Assembly (NCBI RefSeq): GCF_000046705.1 | Contig: NC_005956.1 | Location: forward strand, 496,001 to 560,000 | Origin: Bartonella henselae str. Houston-1 | GTDB taxonomy: Bacteria; Pseudomonadota; Alphaproteobacteria; Rhizobiales; Rhizobiaceae | DNA: 64,000 nt | Direction: 5' to 3' | In this document: positions 29,684-39,615 of the stretch, piece after piece | Layout: each line of letters begins with the position of its first letter | How positions within the stretch are numbered: position 1 is the stretch's first letter | Notes under the pieces: generated by a model | What the model was told of the DNA's origin: nothing | Database searches by the model: none | What the model saw: the letters and a program-made list of their open reading frames with translations, nothing else | Program-made: the position numbers and the translations under genes

Positions 29684-29866
29684 ATCTTTTTTTCAGAAGA
29701 TGGGTATTGATATTTGTGATCGTTGCTCTTCTTTTCGAAGAAAAGGGATTTTTCACATTGATAAGATGATGTTTCTTTGGTTTAGCCAATTTTGAATCGA
29801 ATATTGCTTTTGAGGATTAGCCCAGATCAAATGATGTTTTGATGCTGATATGGGAGGACTTGTACG

Positions 29867-32542
29867 ATGACAAAATGGGTTTATAGTTTTGGTGATGGTA
29901 GTGCAGAAGGAAGTGCAAGCGAGCGCAATCTTCTCGGTGGCAAAGGGGCTAATTTAGCTGAAATGAGTAATTTGGGTTTGCCTGTCCCTCCTGGATTTAC
30001 TCTTACGACAGAAGTTTGTAATTTTTATTACGCATATGGCAAGTCATATCCAAAGGAATTACGGGAAGCTGTCGAACAAGCGCTTAAGCATATTGGTGAA
30101 AAAACAGGACGTGAATTTTGTAACGAAAAAAGGCCACTTTTACTCTCTGTTCGTTCAGGAGCTCGGGCTTCTATGCCGGGAATGATGGATACAGTGCTTA
30201 ATCTTGGTATGAATGATGAAACTGTGAAAGCAATTGCTTTACAAACCAAAAATGAACGCTTTGCTTATGACAGTTATCGCCGGTTTATTCAAATGTATTC
30301 GAATGTTGTTTTGGGATTAGAGCATTCGTATTTTGAAGAGATTCTTGATGATTCAAAAATGCGCAAGGGTTACACTATTGATACAGAAATGACGGCAGTT
30401 GATTGGCAAGATGTTATTGTTTCTTATAAGGCATATATTGAAGAAAAGTTAGGTAAACCTTTTCCGCAAGATCCTGAACAACAATTATGGGGTGCGATTG
30501 GAGCGGTTTTTTCAAGTTGGATGACAGCACGTGCGGTCACTTATCGTCGTTTACATAATATTCCTGAAAGTTGGGGAACGGCAGTTAATGTCCAGGCGAT
30601 GGTGTTTGGCAACATGGGTGAAGATTCAGCAACGGGTGTTGCTTTTACACGCAATCCATCAACAGGGGAAAAAGAGCTTTACGGTGAATTCTTAGTTAAT
30701 GCACAGGGTGAAGATGTTGTAGCAGGCATTCGAACTCCGCAAAATATTACAGAAAATGCACGTATTGTTGCGGGATCAAATAAGCCATCTTTAGAAAAAA
30801 TCATGCCAGAAGCTTTTGGGAAATTGTATCACATTGGGCAGAAGCTTGAAAAGCATTATCGCGATATGCAAGATCTCGAATTTACAATTGAAAAAGGTAA
30901 ATTGTGGATGTTACAGACTCGTTCGGGGAAACGAACCGCACGTGCGGCTTTAAAGATGGCGATTGAAATGGTTGAGGAGGGGTTGATAAGCCGTGAAGAA
31001 GCGGTCATGCGAATTGATGCAAAATCGCTTGATCAACTTCTACATCCGACACTTGATCCCAAAGCAGGGCGTTTTGTTGTTGCACGTGGTTTACCTGCTT
31101 CTCCAGGAGCAGCAACTGGTGAAATTGTTTTTACTTCGGAAGAGGCAGAAACTGCATCGGTAGAAGGACGAAAAGTTATTTTGGTACGCATAGAAACAAG
31201 TCCAGAAGATATTCATGGTATGCACGCTGCAGAAGGGATTTTAACGACACGCGGTGGTATGACAAGTCATGCTGCTGTTGTAGCGCGTGGTATGGGAAAG
31301 CCATGTATTTCTGGTGCAGGGAGTGTGCGGATTGATTATAGTACAAACACAATGTTTGCTTCAGGGCAAAGTTTTAAAAAAGGCGATGTCATTACAATTG
31401 ATGGTGGGAGTGGAGAAATTTTTAAAGGCAAGGTTGCGATGTTGCAACCTGAGCTTTGCGGAGATTTTGCAAAATTGATGGAATGGGCTGATGGGATGCG
31501 GCGTATAAAAGTTCGCGCCAACGCTGAGACACCCTCTGATGCACGTATGGGGCACTCTTTTGGGGCTGAAGGTATTGGTCTGTGCCGTACGGAGCACATG
31601 TTTTTTTCTGGTGAACGTATTGTCGCTATGCGTGAAATGATTTTAAGTGATGATGAAAACGGACGTCGTAAAGCACTAGATAAGCTTTTGCCAATGCAGC
31701 GTTCAGATTTTGTCCAATTATTTGAAATTATGTGTGGATTGCCTGTTACTATCCGTTTGCTAGATCCGCCACTCCATGAGTTTTTGCCAAAAACGGATGC
31801 AGAAATTCTTGATATTGCGACAGTTATGGGGGTTTCTAAGGAGGCGCTTGCTGAACGTGCACAGCAGTTGCATGAATTTAATCCTATGCTTGGATTAAGA
31901 GGATGCCGTTTGGCTATTACTTATCCCGAAATTGTGGAAATGCAGGCACGGGCAATTTTTGAAGCAGCAGCAGAAGCTGCTCAAAAGTCTGGATCTCCTG
32001 TTATGCTTGAAATTATGGTACCACTTGTTGCACTGAAATCTGAACTCGATTTTGTGAAAACACATATCGATCAGGTAGCTTGTGAAGTAATGAAGGAGAA
32101 GAAAAGCACTATTCAGTATATGGTTGGAACGATGATTGAGCTGCCGAGGGCGGCTCTTCGAGCAGATGAAATTGCTGAAACTGCCGAATTTTTTTCATTT
32201 GGTACAAATGATTTGACGCAAACCACTTTTGGTATTTCACGTGATGACGCTGCACCTTTTTTAGCAACGTATTTCCAAAAAGGACTTTTGGAACAAGATC
32301 CTTTCGTATCTATTGACCGTGATGGAGTGGGGGAGCTTATTGCCATTGCTGCAAAGCGTGGACGTTCGCAGCGTGCAAAAATTAAATTGGGAATTTGTGG
32401 TGAACATGGAGGCGATCCTGCTTCTATTGCTTTGTGTGAAGAAAATGATCTGGATTATGTTTCTTGTTCTCCTTTCCGGGTACCAATTGCGCGCTTAGCT
32501 GCAGCACAGTCAGCAATTGCAAAAAAGAGAGAGAGATTTTAG
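29867..32542 (+). CDS. ppdK: pyruvate, phosphate dikinase
   Basis: Interconverts pyruvate + ATP + phosphate and PEP + AMP + PPi, linking glycolysis and gluconeogenesis. The N-terminal ATP-grasp domain (GGKGANLAEMSNLGLPVPPGF, SVRSGARASMPGMMDTVLNLG), the swivelling phosphohistidine domain (TTRGGMTSHAAVVARGMG, histidine in TSHA) and the C-terminal PEP/pyruvate barrel with the catalytic cysteine (GICGEHGGDP) are all intact. Length (891) is the family norm. It appears monocistronic, with GGGAGG just before ATG. A partner regulatory kinase/phosphatase (PpdK regulator) is not in the window. Confidence 0.97.
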   Translation: MTKWVYSFGDGSAEGSASERNLLGGKGANLAEMSNLGLPVPPGFTLTTEVCNFYYAYGKSYPKELREAVEQALKHIGEKTGREFCNEKRPLLLSVRSGARASMPGMMDTVLNLGMNDETVKAIALQTKNERFAYDSYRRFIQMYSNVVLGLEHSYFEEILDDSKMRKGYTIDTEMTAVDWQDVIVSYKAYIEEKLGKPFPQDPEQQLWGAIGAVFSSWMTARAVTYRRLHNIPESWGTAVNVQAMVFGNMGEDSATGVAFTRNPSTGEKELYGEFLVNAQGEDVVAGIRTPQNITENARIVAGSNKPSLEKIMPEAFGKLYHIGQKLEKHYRDMQDLEFTIEKGKLWMLQTRSGKRTARAALKMAIEMVEEGLISREEAVMRIDAKSLDQLLHPTLDPKAGRFVVARGLPASPGAATGEIVFTSEEAETASVEGRKVILVRIETSPEDIHGMHAAEGILTTRGGMTSHAAVVARGMGKPCISGAGSVRIDYSTNTMFASGQSFKKGDVITIDGGSGEIFKGKVAMLQPELCGDFAKLMEWADGMRRIKVRANAETPSDARMGHSFGAEGIGLCRTEHMFFSGERIVAMREMILSDDENGRRKALDKLLPMQRSDFVQLFEIMCGLPVTIRLLDPPLHEFLPKTDAEILDIATVMGVSKEALAERAQQLHEFNPMLGLRGCRLAITYPEIVEMQARAIFEAAAEAAQKSGSPVMLEIMVPLVALKSELDFVKTHIDQVACEVMKEKKSTIQYMVGTMIELPRAALRADEIAETAEFFSFGTNDLTQTTFGISRDDAAPFLATYFQKGLLEQDPFVSIDRDGVGELIAIAAKRGRSQRAKIKLGICGEHGGDPASIALCEENDLDYVSCSPFRVPIARLAAAQSAIAKKRERF

Positions 32543-32744
32543 AATATTTTTTTGTATGGTTGCTGTGGTGGTTAAATAAATTGTTATGGTCTCTTTATTT
32601 CTTTCATTAAAGAAAAAAAGAAATTTCTAGGGTACTTTATAAATAGTATATATGAGAGAGGAAGCCTATCTTTGTAAATTTATGAGAAAAGTTATAAGGC
32701 ACAACATGTTTTCAGGGTTTATTTTATAAAATAGCTGATTACAT

Positions 32745-33593
32745 TCAATTTAACAAACCGATTTCATGCATTTTCACCAAAACTGTATGATTGATCTTAC
32801 CCGTTATGGGAAGATCAAACATTTTTTGAAATTGTTTTAAAGCTTCTACTGTTTTTTGATCTTCTACACCTGTAACAATGACCTCTTGATTACCAAAAAT
32901 ACGTAAGGCTTTTTGCACTTCTATAATATCTGCAATAGTAGGCTCTAAAACAGGTTCTGTTGAACGAGGCAGATCTTTTGTTTTTGTTTTCTCATTGATC
33001 ATTTCCATTTCGCTCTGCTTAATTAATATCGCAATTTCATCTTTTGTGTTTTTTTGCAAAATACGGTTTTGCATTTCCTCAGCAGTTTGTTGTTTCCATA
33101 GTGCTATGGCACGACGTGTTTTAGGTCCCTCTAGCCCATCTAAAGAACCATCATAAAGTCCTAGTTTTGCTAATTTCTTTTGCATTTCTAGTATGCTTTG
33201 TGACGCAGAATGTGAAGATGAGTTTTTCTTTAAATAATTCGGAGGTAGTAAAGAAGTAACATGTCTATTTGATTGAAATTTTTCTTCTTTTAAGAACAAA
33301 GCAGAATTTTTTTCTATATTTGTATTTGCACCAGACATGAATTTCATTTGAGTAAAAACATTCTGATGTGTTTTCATTTGTAAAAATAAAGCATTAAATG
33401 AAAAAAAGCCAAAACTAACAATAAAAATGATAAAACCAACAAAGAACAAAGTATTTTTTTGTGTATAGAGATAACTTTTTTTTATAATAAAAAAAATAAA
33501 ACGAATATTTATGAGAAAAAATGTTATAATAATACTGCGTTGTATACGACTTTTTTTAATTTTTTGCCTTCTTGAATTTCTTTTTTTTATCAT
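32745..33593 (-). CDS. membrane-anchored peptidoglycan-binding-domain protein
   Basis: A 282-residue protein with a basic N-terminus, hydrophobic segments at about 20-40 and 50-72, then a periplasmic region with two peptidoglycan-binding-like repeats. The first is SILEMQKKLAKLGLYDGSLDGLEGPKTRRAI (about 130-165). The second, near the C-terminus, is IIEVQKALRIFGNQ, VEDQKTVEALKQFQKMFDL and KINHTVLVKMHEIG. No enzyme domain is present. It probably tethers to or senses the cell wall. It is alone on its strand, upstream of a long spacer. Confidence 0.8.
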   Translation of the reverse strand: MIKKRNSRRQKIKKSRIQRSIIITFFLINIRFIFFIIKKSYLYTQKNTLFFVGFIIFIVSFGFFSFNALFLQMKTHQNVFTQMKFMSGANTNIEKNSALFLKEEKFQSNRHVTSLLPPNYLKKNSSSHSASQSILEMQKKLAKLGLYDGSLDGLEGPKTRRAIALWKQQTAEEMQNRILQKNTKDEIAILIKQSEMEMINEKTKTKDLPRSTEPVLEPTIADIIEVQKALRIFGNQEVIVTGVEDQKTVEALKQFQKMFDLPITGKINHTVLVKMHEIGLLN

Positions 33594-34493
33594 TATTTTA
33601 ATTTTTAGTTCCAGTCACAATTGTTTTTCACACAGAAAAAATATAAATTATTCTCACTTTAAGCAAGAATGAGAGATATCTATGTTACTGTTCTCTATCC
33701 TTTAAAATTGTTAAAATAAATAAAATCTTTTATCCAAAAGTGGTATTTATAAATAAACAAAGGCTTTGGTACACATTTCTCAATTTCATTATCACCTATA
33801 ATCAATTCTTTATGAGCATCTCAAAGACAGTCTATACATTATCTTATTATATATTTTTTGCGCATATGTTTGAGAGAATTTGCAATTAAGTTGAAACATC
33901 CTATAACACTGACAAACTGATGACAGCTTTTCTCAAATGTTTTTCATATTTGAACTTTTACGTTTTTCCGTTAATGCTGTGATCAGCGTGGTCCTATCAT
34001 GCTCCGATATAAATCCATTCTCCTAATATTCAATAAATTTTGTACATTTTAGCTGGGATTATTTTCAAAAACATATACGCAAGATCAATGAGCAGTTTGT
34101 TTAATCCTCTCAATTTTATATTGGAGCTTCCTTGTAGCAACAGAAAATTCTAATAGGTGTGGCAAGGGATTCTAAGATTCTGCCATTATCCTAATTGCTA
34201 TCTTATTGTTTTTCTCTCACACAATCTATTCACGCTTATTATAGTGTGATGAGAGTATGAGCCTCTCTATCTCTAATGGCTCTACTTTGGCTATATAAAT
34301 TTAATGTTAAGTTACTAAGAAGAGAATTTATTCCATTTTTGCACAATCATATATACTATATTTTTAGTTAATGACACAAATCTGGTAAAACTGCTCGATT
34401 TTATAAAATACCCATTTTATAAATTTTTATTAACGAGAAAGAGCATAAACTGTTACTTTTGTTTTATTTAAAAATGTGGTACATTAGCTGCAC
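33594..34493. other. 900-base spacer with possible gene relic
   Basis: AT-rich region between divergent genes. The only coding-like signal is the minus-strand fragment listed at 33933-34022. An imperfect inverted repeat (CTCTCACAC near 34214 and GTGTGATGAGAG near 34245) is also present. No intact gene, tRNA or known RNA seen. Confidence 0.5.
33933..34022 (-). pseudogene. short decayed coding fragment
   Basis: On the minus strand, after an in-frame TAG (34023-34025), 29 codons read ENGFISEHDRTTLITALT and on to a TGA at 33933. Upstream of the TAG the same frame reads TKFIEY. The composition (acidic and basic residues, helix-like ITALTEKRK) looks protein-like, but there is no start codon and the family is unrecognised. 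It is likely a relic, or chance. Confidence 0.25.
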
Positions 34494-34868
34494 ATGATAC
34501 GTTTTTTAATCAAATTATCATTTTTTTTGTTTTTTGTTTTTATCATCATCTCATTTTTTGCAGCAAAGCCAAGCAATAACCATTCCTTTAATCAGAGAGA
34601 GTTTGAGACAAAAACGAGCGATGTAATGATGGCTTTTAAAGAAACTCTCAATGATTTAGGAAAATTCTGTGACCGTAATAGAGAAGCCTGCAAAATCGGA
34701 AAATCCTTTTTAAGTTCACTTAGCGAGCGTGCACGTTATGGTGCAAAAGCAACTTACGAATATCTTGGAAATATATTAAGTAATAAAAATATGGCTCAAT
34801 TTGAAAACATTTCTCCCAATATGGATGAAAAGCCTACACAAAAAAAGAATCATCCAACATTCCCTTGA
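34494..34868 (+). CDS. DUF5330-like membrane-anchored/secreted protein
   Basis: A 124-residue protein with a single N-terminal hydrophobic segment (about 4-27: FLIKLSFFLFFVFIIISFFA). It has a conserved-looking FCDRNREACKIGKSF motif (two cysteines) typical of a Rhizobiales protein family known as DUF5330. The stretch after it (LSERARYGAKATYEYLG) also fits. Function is unknown. It is followed by sufE and mucR, a neighbourhood I know from Brucella and rhizobia, which supports the call. Confidence 0.7.
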   Translation: MIRFLIKLSFFLFFVFIIISFFAAKPSNNHSFNQREFETKTSDVMMAFKETLNDLGKFCDRNREACKIGKSFLSSLSERARYGAKATYEYLGNILSNKNMAQFENISPNMDEKPTQKKNHPTFP

Positions 34869-34980
34869 AGTAAGAGTTTTTAATGCGCACTATTGGTTTT
34901 ATGCTAAGAGGAATAAGCGCTTATTCTGTCAACCAAATACATCAACATGATCATCACAAAAACAAAACAGGATTGAGTTT

Positions 34981-35391
34981 ATGGCAGAAACGATTGATGA
35001 TATTATAGAAAACTTTTCTCTTTTGGATAACTGGGAAGATCGTTATCGTTATGTGATTGAACTTGGTCATGAATTACCGGTTTTTCCAAAAAGCGCTCGA
35101 AACGATGCGCACAAAGTTCCTGGTTGTGTAAGCCAAGTATGGCTTTTGTCTTCACGCGATAATTCAGAAAACCCAATATTGACCTTTCAAGGTGATTCCG
35201 ATGCCCACATTGTGCGTGGACTTATCTATATTCTTCTCGCCTTCTATTCAGGAAAAAAAGCCTCGGAGATTCGCGATGCCGATGCCGAAGGACTCTTTGA
35301 AACACTTGGCTTAAACGAAAATCTTACACCACAACGATCGAATGGTCTTAAATCGATGATTGAAAGAATTCGTAACGAGAGTTACGTATAG
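34981..35391 (+). CDS. sufE: SufE-family cysteine desulfuration protein
   Basis: A 136-residue sulfur-acceptor protein that takes persulfide from SufS and passes it to the iron-sulfur scaffold. The acceptor cysteine is C49 in KVPGCVSQVWL; the core ENFSLLDNWEDRYRYVIELGHEL and the DADAEGLFETLGL end are typical. Length is normal. The suf operon itself is not here. ATG 34981 follows a GGATTGAG stretch. It is convergent with mucR. Confidence 0.95.
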   Translation: MAETIDDIIENFSLLDNWEDRYRYVIELGHELPVFPKSARNDAHKVPGCVSQVWLLSSRDNSENPILTFQGDSDAHIVRGLIYILLAFYSGKKASEIRDADAEGLFETLGLNENLTPQRSNGLKSMIERIRNESYV

Positions 35392-35494
35392 AATTACACT
35401 ATCGTAGCACCAACAGCACAAAATTTTCACAGAAAATGTGCTTCCTAAAAAGCACTTTTATAGACTAGAGATACGAATTTTTTGAAAAATACGG

Positions 35495-35932
35495 TTATTT
35501 TGTTTTCTTCCGTTTGCTTTTACGTCCAAGCCCCATTTCCTTCGCCAAAGCTGAGCGCGCCTTTGCATAATTAGGTGCAACCATAGGGTAAGAACTGTCC
35601 AATTGCCACTTTTCACGATATTCCTCTGGCAACATCCCATAATGGGTCATGAGATGACGTTTCAAGGATTTAAATTTCTTCCCGTCTTCAAGACAAATGA
35701 GATAATCAGGAAAGATTGAACGTTTTGGGTTAACAGCAGGCCTTTGCTTTTCAACTTCAACTTCTGTTAAATCTGCGTTCCCTGCTTTACGAAAAGCGGC
35801 ATGAACATCAGCAATCAAACTTGGCACTTCAGTCGGTCGGATCGAGTTATTACTCACGTAAGCAGCAACAATATCAGCAACTAATGTAATAACTAAATTG
35901 CTTTCAGTCTCTAAGACTGGACGATGTTCCAT
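35495..35932 (-). CDS. mucR: MucR/Ros-family zinc-finger transcriptional regulator
   Basis: A 145-residue DNA-binding protein. The single zinc finger has the MucR form, with C80, D83 in the place of the second cysteine, H93 and H97 (YLICLEDGKKFKSLKRHLMTH), followed by YGMLPEEYREKW. The basic tail LGRKSKRKKTK is typical. In Brucella and Sinorhizobium MucR represses many envelope, exopolysaccharide and virulence genes by binding AT-rich promoters, and represses its own gene. This genome's AT-rich spacers would be natural targets. It is divergent from a 900-base spacer. Confidence 0.93.
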   Translation of the reverse strand: MEHRPVLETESNLVITLVADIVAAYVSNNSIRPTEVPSLIADVHAAFRKAGNADLTEVEVEKQRPAVNPKRSIFPDYLICLEDGKKFKSLKRHLMTHYGMLPEEYREKWQLDSSYPMVAPNYAKARSALAKEMGLGRKSKRKKTK

Positions 35933-36835
35933 TCTTTTTTCCTTTAATTTAAAATCGAGATATCATTGGCACTCATACTCATAATACAGAGATCCCATGC
36001 ACGTAGGTTTCATATTGTACAAAAATCTTTTTTGTCAATTCAATTATTCTATAAAATCGCCGAAACACAAAAAAATCAAACAAAAACCTATTTTTTGTCA
36101 TAATATATAATAAGAAGAAATGACTTCTTTTCTGTTAGATTATAGTTTTTTTTATAAAAGATCGTGCATGATTTTAAAATAGATCATAAATATAAAAAAT
36201 AATATAGAACGAATTTATTTATTTTTTATTTAAATTTTCAATAAAAATATTAGCTTTAAAACCGTAAATATAAACTAAAGCTTTCATTTTATATATTTAT
36301 AATATTATATTATTATTTTTCAATTTTACAAATTTTATTTTTTGTTATCATAAGATGATCTTTTTCTGAAATAAAAAATGGCTTAAACAATTTTTTTTAT
36401 TCAAAAAATATGGTGCATAAGATGAAAAACCAAAATATATATTAAGAGATGCAGCACATCATGGGATAATATATAAATAGATATCAGTATGGTATTGAAG
36501 GATTTTTTTCTCTTCAGACTATACAGTTTAAGTGAATTTTCTTTCTTAAAATAAATTTTATTGTGTCTATCCAGAATTTATTTCTACTATTTGAAAAAAA
36601 TTTTAATTATACTGCTAAAAAGTGTAATCTTCTAGTATATCTATTAAAGCGGCATGATCTTTATAGAAACAGTGCTTATGACATGCAAGAAACAGAAGTA
36701 CAGCGAGTAATTGTGGAAATTATTGCGATTATATTTCTGCGCGTATGTGGAACGTATAAATTTATACATTTGCAAAAATAATATGATTCTAACATATAAA
36801 CGAAACCATAAATATATTTCTACGTAGGATTATAT
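35933..36835. other. 900-base extremely AT-rich spacer
   Basis: Lies between the mucR start and ptrB. It should contain the mucR promoter (possibly autoregulated through AT-rich sites) and the ptrB promoter. An open frame at 36563-36781 (72 codons, GTG-type start) has no recognisable motif and no clear ribosome-binding site, and I do not accept it as a gene. Confidence 0.5.
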
Positions 36836-38932
36836 ATGACCCGTTCTTCTGTACTTCCACCCAAAGCATCCAAAATCATTTATAAAGACGTATATCACGG
36901 TATTTGTCGCGATGATCCCTATCATTGGCTGCGTGCATCTAATTGGCAAGACGTTTTAAAAGATTCTAGCTGTCTTGATGAAAATATTAGGCATCATCTT
37001 GAAAAAGAAAATGCCTATCAAGCTGCTCAAATGGCTGATACCAAGCTATTACAAGATTTGCTTTTTGCTGAAATGAAAAGCCGTATCCCGGAAAATGACA
37101 GTTCTGTTCCTATAAAACATGGGCCTTTTGCGTACGGATTTTCTTACGTTACCGGAGGCCAGTATCCCCATTATTTTCGTACATCAAGGAATGGAGAGGA
37201 AAAAAATGTTTATCTTAATGGTGATGCCTTGGCCGAAGGGAAAGAATATTTCAATTTTGGTTCAGTTCAAGAATCTCCTGATCATAAACATGTTGTATGG
37301 ACCTATGATGACAAGGGATCTGAATTTTACACAGCTAAAATTCGTAATTTGGAAACATTGTCTGATTATACGGATACAATCACGGATACATCCGGACAAA
37401 TTATATGGGATGCTAAATCTGAAGGTTTCTTCTATACTAAGATAGATGAAAATCATCGGCCTTCAGAGCTCTATTATCACCGATTAAACACCGACCAATC
37501 GCAAGATAAGCTGATTTTTCGTGAAGATAATCCAGGATTTTTTTTAAATGTAAGCGGTTCTAAACTTAATGATGTTATTTATATTAATATTCATGATCAT
37601 GAAACGTCAGAAATTTGGCTGATCCCTGCAAAAGCACCTCTCACTGTTCCCCAATGTGTACGGAAGAGACAAAAAGGTATTGAATATTCTCTTACAGAAG
37701 GTGGTGATGTCTTTTATATTCTTACCAATTTAGATAACGCAAAAGATTTCAAAATTATGGTAGCGCCATACACATCTCCACAATCAGAAAATTGGTCTGA
37801 GCTTGTATCGCACCAACTTGGATGTTTAATCATATGCCATGATGCTTATCAAGATTTTCTTGTTTGGCTTGAACGCTTTGAGGGGCTTCCTCGTATAAAA
37901 GTAATGGAGCGTACCACCAAACAAATTCATTCCATTTCTATTACAGAAGAAGCTTATTCCTTAGGTCTACAAGGTGCTGCAGAATATAATAGTCAAACTA
38001 TTCGCTTTACCTATTCATCTATGACAACACCTGATCAAGTTTTTGACTATGAGATGAAAAGTCGCAAACGAACACTTCTAAAAACGCAAATAATTCCCTC
38101 AGGGCATAACAAAGATGAGTATATAACACGGCGTATTATGGCAATTGCAGATGATGGTGAGAAAGTTCCTATTTCACTTTTTTATCATAGAACCACTGCT
38201 CTTGATGGGAGTGCTCCTTGTTTGCTCTACGGTTATGGTGCTTATGGAATCTCTATTCCTGTAAATTTCAATAGTACTGTATTGTCTTTGGTTAACAGAG
38301 GTTTTGTTTATGCTATTGCTCATATTCGTGGAGGAAAAGAAAAAGGAGTTGAATGGTATGAGAAAGGGAAACACCGTTTTAAATACAATACATTTACAGA
38401 TTTTATTACTTGTGGGCGCTACCTTGTAAATAATAAATTCACTTCTCATGATCGACTTATCGCCCATGGTGGTTCGGCAGGAGGGATGTTAATGGGCGTT
38501 ATCGCAAATATAGCTCCACAGGATTTTTCTGGGATTGTAGCGAATGTGCCTTTTGTTGATGTCTTAACAACCATGTTAGATGCTTCACTGCCGCTAACGC
38601 CTCCAGAATGGCCTGAATGGGGAAATCCTCTTGAATCACAAGAGGATTACAATCTTATCGCCTCCTATTCACCTTACGATAACGTTAAAGCTCAAAAATA
38701 CCCTTCTATCCTTGCAATTGCAGGATTAACTGATCCTCGTGTAACCTATTGGGAGCCTACAAAATGGGTGGCAAAACTGCGCGATTTAAAAACAGATGAT
38801 AATGCGATTTTATTACGCATTAATATGGATTCAGGTCACGCAGGTGCAGCTGGGCGTTTTTCAAAGTTGGAAGAAATTGCGTATATTTATGCATATATCT
38901 TAAAAATAACGGGAAAAATGCTGCTAACTTGA
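36836..38932 (+). CDS. ptrB: oligopeptidase B (S9A serine peptidase)
   Basis: A 698-residue cytosolic prolyl-oligopeptidase-family enzyme that cleaves short peptides after basic residues. It has an N-terminal beta-propeller (DDPYHWLRASNWQDVL start) and a C-terminal alpha/beta-hydrolase domain. The serine nucleophile is in AHGGSAGGMLMG, the aspartate in IAGLTDPRVTYWEP and the histidine in DSGHAGAAGRF. The S1-pocket region typical of oligopeptidase B seems present. No signal peptide. A hairpin terminator (38950-38982) follows. Confidence 0.94.
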   Translation: MTRSSVLPPKASKIIYKDVYHGICRDDPYHWLRASNWQDVLKDSSCLDENIRHHLEKENAYQAAQMADTKLLQDLLFAEMKSRIPENDSSVPIKHGPFAYGFSYVTGGQYPHYFRTSRNGEEKNVYLNGDALAEGKEYFNFGSVQESPDHKHVVWTYDDKGSEFYTAKIRNLETLSDYTDTITDTSGQIIWDAKSEGFFYTKIDENHRPSELYYHRLNTDQSQDKLIFREDNPGFFLNVSGSKLNDVIYINIHDHETSEIWLIPAKAPLTVPQCVRKRQKGIEYSLTEGGDVFYILTNLDNAKDFKIMVAPYTSPQSENWSELVSHQLGCLIICHDAYQDFLVWLERFEGLPRIKVMERTTKQIHSISITEEAYSLGLQGAAEYNSQTIRFTYSSMTTPDQVFDYEMKSRKRTLLKTQIIPSGHNKDEYITRRIMAIADDGEKVPISLFYHRTTALDGSAPCLLYGYGAYGISIPVNFNSTVLSLVNRGFVYAIAHIRGGKEKGVEWYEKGKHRFKYNTFTDFITCGRYLVNNKFTSHDRLIAHGGSAGGMLMGVIANIAPQDFSGIVANVPFVDVLTTMLDASLPLTPPEWPEWGNPLESQEDYNLIASYSPYDNVKAQKYPSILAIAGLTDPRVTYWEPTKWVAKLRDLKTDDNAILLRINMDSGHAGAAGRFSKLEEIAYIYAYILKITGKMLLT

Positions 38933-38949
38933 ATATCTTTTCTTTTTGG

Positions 38950-38982
38950 AAGGCTCCATATCCTCATGAATTATGGAGCCTT
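38950..38982 (+). terminator. hairpin terminator between ptrB and sodB
   Basis: AAGGCTCCATA (38950-38960) pairs perfectly with TATGGAGCCTT (38972-38982) around an 11-base loop. It lies 17 bases past the ptrB stop and 30 bases past the convergent sodB stop. A short TTTAAT follows on the plus strand; on the minus strand there is no T run, so it serves ptrB best but could slow both transcripts. Confidence 0.75.
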
Positions 38983-39012
38983 TAATACAACATAAAAAAT
39001 TACGCAAACAAT

Positions 39013-39615
39013 TTAAAGTCCGCAATCTTCATAAAGTTTCAAAACATAGTCCCAATTAATTAAATGATCGACAAAGGCTTCAAGATACTTTGGACGCACA
39101 TTGCGATAGTCAATGTAGTAGGAATGCTCCCACACATCAACACCCAGAATAGGTTGCGCATTATGAACCAGAGGATTTTCACCATTAGGCGTTTTCATAA
39201 TTTCAAGTTTACCATCTTTAACAGCAATCCATGCCCATCCAGAACCAAATTGTGCAATGGCAGTAGCAATAAAATCAGCACGGAATTTATCATAACCACC
39301 CAAATCAGATTCGATAGCTTTTGCTAATTTTTCAGGTAGTTTTTGACCCCCCCCTCCTTTTTTCATCCAATGCCAAAAATGATTATGATTGTAGTATTGG
39401 GCTGCATTATTAAACAAACCAATATTCTGTCCAAAGCTTTTTTTTACAATATTTTCAAGGCTTTCGTTTTCTAAGCCTAAATCTTTCACAAAATTATTAG
39501 TATTGGTCAGATAAGCGAGGTGATGCTTATCATGATGATATTCAAGTGTTTCGCGTGACATATAAGGCGAAAGGCTATCATAATCGTAAGGTAAAGGTGC
39601 TAGTTCAAAAGCCAT
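39013..39615 (-). CDS. sodB: iron superoxide dismutase
   Basis: A 200-residue Fe/Mn superoxide dismutase converting superoxide to peroxide and oxygen. Metal ligands fit the family: H27 or H28 in the YHHDKHH block, a histidine in NHNHFWHW, and DVWEHSYYIDY with the last D and H. The AAQYYNHNHFW segment has the glutamine position typical of iron-type enzymes. There is no signal peptide, so it is cytoplasmic. A run of eight G on the coding strand (39347-39354) encodes G88-G90 in KKGGGGQKL, an unusual homopolymer for this genome and a slippage-prone site. A GGAG ribosome-binding site precedes ATG. Confidence 0.95.
   Translation of the reverse strand: MAFELAPLPYDYDSLSPYMSRETLEYHHDKHHLAYLTNTNNFVKDLGLENESLENIVKKSFGQNIGLFNNAAQYYNHNHFWHWMKKGGGGQKLPEKLAKAIESDLGGYDKFRADFIATAIAQFGSGWAWIAVKDGKLEIMKTPNGENPLVHNAQPILGVDVWEHSYYIDYRNVRPKYLEAFVDHLINWDYVLKLYEDCGL
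39347..39354 (-). repeat. G8 homopolymer inside sodB
   Basis: Eight consecutive C on the plus strand, G on the sodB coding strand, covering codons 88-90 (GGG GGG GGT). It is the longest G/C run I noticed in the window; others in ribB, dxs, tlyA and glnE are six or seven. Confidence 0.9.

Noticed and set aside
32595..32630. TTTCTTT/AAAGAAA palindrome after ppdK as terminator
   Set aside because: Purely A/T-rich stem followed by A rather than T; likely compositional.
36563..36781. 72-codon open frame in the mucR-ptrB spacer
   Set aside because: GTG-type start, no ribosome-binding site, no motif, located in extremely AT-rich DNA.
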